A stretch of DNA of 6,168 nucleotides from Eshraghiella sp051880035 (GTDB lineage: Bacteria; Bacillota; Clostridia; Lachnospirales; Lachnospiraceae), in contig JBJENE010000055.1 of NCBI GenBank assembly GCA_051880035.1, forward strand, positions 1-6,168, written 5' to 3'. Position numbers and translations under genes: made by a program. Shown here piece by piece: positions 5,291 to 6,168 of the stretch (its first letter is position 1; every line of letters begins with the position of its first letter). The notes beneath the pieces were generated by a model that saw nothing but the letters and a program-made list of their open reading frames with translations, searched no databases and had not been told where the DNA came from.

Positions 5291-6168
5291 TGTGATACCC
5301 CCTTTGCTTTTTTTTCTTTAATAACACCAAAAGCTTTAGGAACCGAAATCTTATCGATAATCGGAACAAGAAGGTTGCTGAAAATTATCGCATAAGAAAC
5401 GCCCTCTGCGGAATTTCCAAAAATTCTGAAAAGTCCGGTAAGAATTCCTAAAATCGCACCATATATAACTTTACCTAAATTACTTACTGGTGATGTCACA
5501 TAATCTGTTGCCATGAAAAAGGCACCAAGCATAAGTCCGCCTCCGCAAAGATGTGCAAGAAGGAAATTTAAATCAAAGCCATGCTGTCCGAAAATAAGAA
5601 CAAATATTGAAAATACACCTATGTATACAAGAGGTATTATCGGTTTGATTACCTTCTTAATCAGGAGATAAATTCCGCCGATTAATATGGCAATAACTGA
5701 GGTTTCACCTATTACTCCTCCGGTCTTTCCAATAAACATATCAAGGATGTTAACGGCTTCTCCGCTTTTTAGAAGCTGAAGCGGGGTTGCCCCTGAAACA
5801 CCGTCATATGTAAATGCCGTCATTCTGCCGGCGAATGATATCAGGAGAAAACATCTGGCGGCAAGAGCCGGATTCATAAAATTCTGTCCGAGTCCGCCAA
5901 AGAGCTGTTTTACAATAATTATGGCAAATGCACTTCCCAGAACAACCATCCATAAAGGAATGGTGTGTGGCATATTCATTCCGATAAGAAGTCCCGTTAC
6001 AACTGCACTTAAATCCCCGATTGTAATCGGTTTATGCATCAGATACTCGTATAAGAACTCGAAAAACACACAGGAAACAACTGCCACGGCAAGAACCAGA
6101 AGAGCCCTGATTCCGAAATTGTATATTCCGAATCCGCAGGCAGGTAAAAGAGAAATAGATAAATTTAC
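5287..6168 (-). CDS. rnfD: Rnf complex membrane flavoprotein subunit RnfD (5' end beyond window)
   Basis: RnfD is a polytopic membrane subunit with covalent FMN, homologous to NqrB. The frame stays open to the window edge, giving 293 visible residues. Residues just inside the edge (LLPACGFGIYNFGIRALLVL) match the family's first-helix region, so roughly 30-40 N-terminal residues lie outside. A GTG at 6087 is therefore internal, not the start. Visible signatures are PITIGDLSAVVTGLL (47-61), GGLGQNFMNPALAARCFLL (91-109), the flavinylation motif SGAT with T128 (codon 5787-5785), GGGLMLGAFFMATDYVTSP (209-227) and a C-terminal helix ending in a lysine-rich cytoplasmic tail. rnfC probably lies just upstream. 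The stop overlaps the rnfG ATG by 4 nt. Confidence 0.97.
   Translation of the reverse strand, partial: VNLSISLLPACGFGIYNFGIRALLVLAVAVVSCVFFEFLYEYLMHKPITIGDLSAVVTGLLIGMNMPHTIPLWMVVLGSAFAIIIVKQLFGGLGQNFMNPALAARCFLLISFAGRMTAFTYDGVSGATPLQLLKSGEAVNILDMFIGKTGGVIGETSVIAILIGGIYLLIKKVIKPIIPLVYIGVFSIFVLIFGQHGFDLNFLLAHLCGGGLMLGAFFMATDYVTSPVSNLGKVIYGAILGILTGLFRIFGNSAEGVSYAIIFSNLLVPIIDKISVPKAFGVIKEKKAKGVSQ

Noticed and set aside
5287..6087. RnfD starting at the GTG at 6087
   Set aside because: The frame stays open upstream to the window edge and encodes conserved RnfD residues there. The gene is truncated by the window rather than short.

Overview
The window is fully coding on the minus strand apart from short junctions, with moderate-to-low GC. 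It suggests an anaerobic Gram-positive of the Clostridia. Evidence for this is the clostridial-type long RnfB rich in ferredoxin motifs, the purine-rich Shine-Dalgarno sites (GGAGG, GGGGG), a Bacillus/Clostridium-type LexA box (GAAC-N4-GTTC-like), and the NusG-domain-II plus Gx-transporter gene pair. A Lachnospiraceae-like origin is a guess from gene order and cannot be proved here.

Read in the direction of transcription (high to low coordinates), the first part is the end of an rnf operon: rnfD (its 5' end lies beyond the window), rnfG, rnfE, rnfA and rnfB. rnfC, which usually precedes rnfD in the order CDGEAB, must lie just outside. The Rnf complex is a membrane ferredoxin:NAD+ oxidoreductase that couples electron flow to Na+ or H+ export. 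The visible subunits carry the expected redox sites: flavinylation threonines in RnfD (SGAT) and RnfG (SSAT), the paired intramembrane cysteines of RnfA and RnfE, and a Fes domain plus several Fe-S motifs in RnfB. Stop-start overlaps tie the subunits together: 4 nt at D/G, 8 nt at G/E, 4 nt at E/A. A 19-nt gap separates A from B.

The operon then continues without a break into two small envelope genes. One is a single-pass membrane protein with a NusG_II domain, overlapping rnfB by about 50 nt. The other is a six-helix Gx-family membrane protein overlapping it by 26 nt. I recall this pair as resembling the EetA/EetB pair of flavin-based extracellular electron transfer loci, so its coupling to Rnf is the most interesting point of the window.

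The last part is ruvA-ruvB, encoding the Holliday-junction branch-migration motor. A candidate LexA (SOS) box lies inside a plausible extended -10 promoter that begins within the last codons of the Gx gene. This suggests ruvAB is an independent, DNA-damage-inducible unit behind the Rnf operon. No ruvC, RNA gene, mobile element, CRISPR array or convincing terminator was found. The last 33 bases after ruvB hold nothing that can be called.
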